Position numbers and translations under genes: made by a program. The notes beneath the pieces are model-generated. The model saw only the letters and a list, made by a program, of their open reading frames with translations. It had not been told where the DNA came from and ran no database searches. Shown here in pieces: positions 7,718-8,433 of a stretch of DNA of 8,433 nt. The first letter of the stretch is position 1. Each line of letters begins with the position of its first letter. The DNA comes from Betaproteobacteria bacterium. Lineage in GTDB: Bacteria > Pseudomonadota > Gammaproteobacteria > Burkholderiales > SG8-39. Where the stretch lies: positions 1-8,433 of the forward strand of contig SCUH01000292.1 in the NCBI GenBank assembly GCA_004298295.1, in the 5' to 3' direction.

Positions 7718-8433
7718 GTGAAGCGCGCAGCATCGGCCCGGTGCGCTTCGTCCCGGGTGGCAACCGCGGCAAGTATCCATTCGTCAATTGCGTCTACGTC
7801 GAAGACGCGGGCGTGCTGATCGACACCGGCGCGGATCGGGAGCACCTGAAGACGCTGCGCGAGGGGCCCGGGGTGCGCGAAGTGTGGCTCTCGCACTGGC
7901 ACGAGGATCACATCGCGGGCATGGACCTGTTCGAAGACCTGCCCTTTCGCCAGTCGCCGCTCGAGGCCGAGCCGCTTTCGGGGGTCGAGGCGTTCATGGA
8001 CTGGTACGGCATGCAGGGCGAATCGCAGCGCGCGTATTGGCGCCGGACGCTGGTGGAGGAATTCCATTACCGGCCGCGGCGCGCGAGCGGCTGGCTGCGG
8101 CCCGGCGACGTCATCGACCTCGGCAGCTGCAGCGTCGAGATCATCCCGACGCCCGGCCACACGCCCGGGCACCTGGCGTTCTTCTTCCGCGAGCCGGGCG
8201 TGCTCTTCATGGGCGATTACGACCTGACGCGCTTCGGTCCCTGGTACGGCGACCGCGATTCCTCGCTCGAGGCGCTGATCGCCTCGATCGAGCGGCTGCG
8301 GCGCGTGCCGGCGCGCGTCTGGCTGACGAGCCACGAGACCGGCTATTTCGAGGGCGACGTGAGCGGGCTGTTCGAGCGCTATCGCGCCGTGATCGACGAG
8401 CGCGAGGCCAAGCTCCTCGACGCCCTGGCAACG
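7714..8433 (+). CDS. Metallo-beta-lactamase-fold hydrolase (cut by window end)
   Basis: The first 240 codons are open to the window edge with no stop. The fold is shown by an early beta sandwich with VLIDTGAD (34-41), the metal-binding HWHEDH (His61, His63, Asp65, His66), PTPGHTPGH (145-153, His149), MGDYD (166-170, bridging Asp168) and TSHETGYF (205-212, His207). The full set of ligands for a two-metal site is present, so the enzyme should be active, probably as a glyoxalase II-like or other thioester/ester hydrolase. The region between the first and second metal motifs (about 87-130) is rich in Trp, Tyr, Phe and Arg and may form a lid over the active site. There is no signal peptide, so it is cytoplasmic. 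Its ATG overlaps the yhbY stop. Coupling to an acyl-CoA ligase makes a thioesterase role conceivable, but that is inference. Confidence 0.88.
   Translation, partial: MSEARSIGPVRFVPGGNRGKYPFVNCVYVEDAGVLIDTGADREHLKTLREGPGVREVWLSHWHEDHIAGMDLFEDLPFRQSPLEAEPLSGVEAFMDWYGMQGESQRAYWRRTLVEEFHYRPRRASGWLRPGDVIDLGSCSVEIIPTPGHTPGHLAFFFREPGVLFMGDYDLTRFGPWYGDRDSSLEALIASIERLRRVPARVWLTSHETGYFEGDVSGLFERYRAVIDEREAKLLDALAT

Noticed and set aside
7675..8334. A 219-codon minus-strand frame opposite the metallo-hydrolase
   Set aside because: The plus-strand frame carries all metal-binding motifs; the antisense frame has none and starts inside another gene.

Overview
The window is a GC-rich (about two thirds G+C), densely coding stretch of what looks like a proteobacterial chromosome. 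It is most likely betaproteobacterial (Burkholderiales or Rhodocyclales type), judging from the style of the LivK, GAF, acyl-CoA ligase and YhbY proteins. That taxonomic guess is inference from protein style, not a database match. I see no RNA genes, insertion sequences, CRISPR arrays or prophage genes.

Two divergent gene clusters share one intergenic region of about 96 bases (5712-5807). Leftward, on the minus strand from 5711 to the window edge, are seven closely packed genes. They are livG and livF (ABC ATPases), livH and livM (permeases), livK (periplasmic binding protein), a 184-residue coiled-coil protein, and the first 195 codons of a GAF-domain protein. Gaps and overlaps run from a 4-base overlap to a 28-base gap, so one transcript is likely. 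The first five genes form a complete branched-chain-amino-acid-type (HAAT family) uptake system. The last two are unusual passengers. The coiled-coil protein is made of a 36-residue unit repeated 4.4 times with no insertions or deletions. The GAF domain carries most of the NKFDE motif of cyclic-nucleotide-binding GAF domains.

Rightward, on the plus strand from 5808 to the window edge, are three genes joined by ATGA stop/start overlaps. They are an AMP-forming acyl-CoA ligase, a YhbY/CRM-domain RNA-binding protein, and a metallo-beta-lactamase-fold hydrolase cut by the window end.

A working picture, inferred: the Liv-type transporter imports a small carboxylate or amino acid, and the divergent ligase may activate that substrate or a related acid to its CoA thioester. 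The GAF protein could tie the locus to second-messenger signalling. YhbY is a ribosome-assembly factor whose placement between a ligase and a hydrolase is odd. Nothing here is a proven new system. The repeat protein plus GAF pair downstream of livK is the part least explained by known families.
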